From an uncultured Rhizobiaceae group bacterium (GTDB lineage: Bacteria; Pseudomonadota; Alphaproteobacteria; Rhizobiales; Rhizobiaceae), in the NCBI GenBank assembly GCA_938010435.1, contig CALLUS010000005.1, positions 1-64,000 of the forward strand: a stretch of 64,000 bases of DNA. Direction: 5' to 3'. The translations under genes were made by a program, and so were the position numbers. Shown one piece after another: positions 63,628-64,000 of the stretch. The stretch's first letter is position 1. Every line of letters begins with the position of its first letter. The notes under the pieces were generated by a model. The model saw nothing but the letters and a program-made list of their open reading frames with translations, was not told the DNA's origin and searched no databases.

Positions 63628-64000
63628 TTAACGCTCCAGCATAGTTTCTTCGACGCCACCTTCAATCAAGCCAAGACGTTTGTCGAGGTAGATTTGGCAT
63701 TCGTCGAGCAACTCATCTTGATGTTCGCTGAAGAAGTGGTTGGCTTCAGGCATTGTGATTTGTGTCGTCGTAATGCCTTTTTGACTGCGCAATTTATCAA
63801 CCAATGTTTGCACATGCTCTGGTTTCGACACGCGATCATCTTCGCCGTGGATAATCAATCCGGAAGAAGGGCAGGGTGCAAGAAACGCAAAATCATAAAT
63901 ATTCGGCTGAGGGGCAATCGAAATATAACCTTCAATCTCAGGGCGACGCATCAAAAGCTGCATACCAATCCATGATCCGAAGGAGAAACCGGCAACCCAG
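63628..64000 (-). CDS. Alpha/beta hydrolase, C-terminal part (runs off window)
   Basis: The frame stays open to the window edge; the first residues read WVAGFSFGSWIGMQLLMRRP, so the true start is upstream. GFSFG is the nucleophile-elbow position, SGLIIHGEDDRVSKPEHVQT holds the Asp of the triad, and MPEANHFFSEHQDELLDE the His. This matches the small CocE/YfhR-like dienelactone-hydrolase type. Substrate unknown. Confidence 0.82.
   Translation of the reverse strand, partial: WVAGFSFGSWIGMQLLMRRPEIEGYISIAPQPNIYDFAFLAPCPSSGLIIHGEDDRVSKPEHVQTLVDKLRSQKGITTTQITMPEANHFFSEHQDELLDECQIYLDKRLGLIEGGVEETMLER

Noticed and set aside
1-64000. CRISPR arrays, tRNA and rRNA genes
   Set aside because: No regularly spaced direct repeats were seen, and no cloverleaf or conserved rRNA segment was recognised by eye.

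Overview
The window reads as chromosomal DNA of an alphaproteobacterium, most likely a marine member of the Hyphomicrobiales/Rhodobacterales side of the class. The signs are a class II (B12-dependent) ribonucleotide reductase, a rhizobial-style prfB with no programmed frameshift, a DctPQM TRAP transporter, a hexameric tyrosine-coordinated heme protein, and FCD-type GntR and Rrf2 regulators. The genus cannot be fixed from sequence alone. No tRNA, rRNA or CRISPR array was recognised.

Positions 1-4900 hold a leftward Tn7/Tn5053-like transposition operon: small ORF, TnsA-like nuclease, DDE transposase split over two overlapping frames, TnsC/TniB ATPase and a short TniQ-like gene. The last is followed at once by the first codons of an IS3-family orfA that runs off the window. 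Short repeats at 4763-4823 may mark an element end. A second, very divergent TnsA-like gene with a 140-codon partner lies at 5518-6617.

Positions 6900-14700 are an RNA-repair locus. A leftward operon encodes an RtcB-type RNA ligase, the release-factor homologue PrfH and a membrane-anchored BCS1-like AAA ATPase. A divergent rightward operon encodes Hen1 (3'-terminal 2'-O-methyltransferase) and Pnkp (kinase-phosphatase-ligase), followed by a small DUF6959-like gene. Two independent repair chemistries for ribotoxin damage therefore sit back to back. A MerR-type regulator with its own 19-bp-spacer promoter, a soluble FtsH-like AAA-protease with a small downstream gene, and a small membrane protein follow (14795-18529).

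Positions 18972-29312 are a sugar-acid (uronate/aldarate) catabolic cluster. It is arranged divergently around a GntR-family gene: KDG-kinase-like PfkB protein, GarR-like reductase, GlcG-like protein and AhpC/TSA protein on one side; SDR, DctPQM, uronate dehydrogenase, SMP-30 lactonase and an RraA-like aldolase on the other.

Positions 29715-36410 look like a defence locus of three leftward genes: a 1363-residue protein joining a Cap4/DUF4297-like nuclease fold to a STAND NTPase and a helical-repeat tail, a SEFIR/TIR-like protein and a multi-pass membrane protein.

The rest (36556-64000) is mostly ordinary chromosome: nrdJ with tandem NrdR boxes, a P450/lytic transglycosylase pair, an MFS exporter, xanthine phosphoribosyltransferase, a CinA-like protein, an RTX repeat protein, an L,D-transpeptidase, a nitric-oxide/heme module with an NsrR-like operator, an OYE flavoprotein, prfB, an M23 peptidase, a DUF455 protein, a 1-Cys Bcp, an AsmA/YhdP-like protein, tyrS, anmK, a TSUP permease and a truncated alpha/beta hydrolase.
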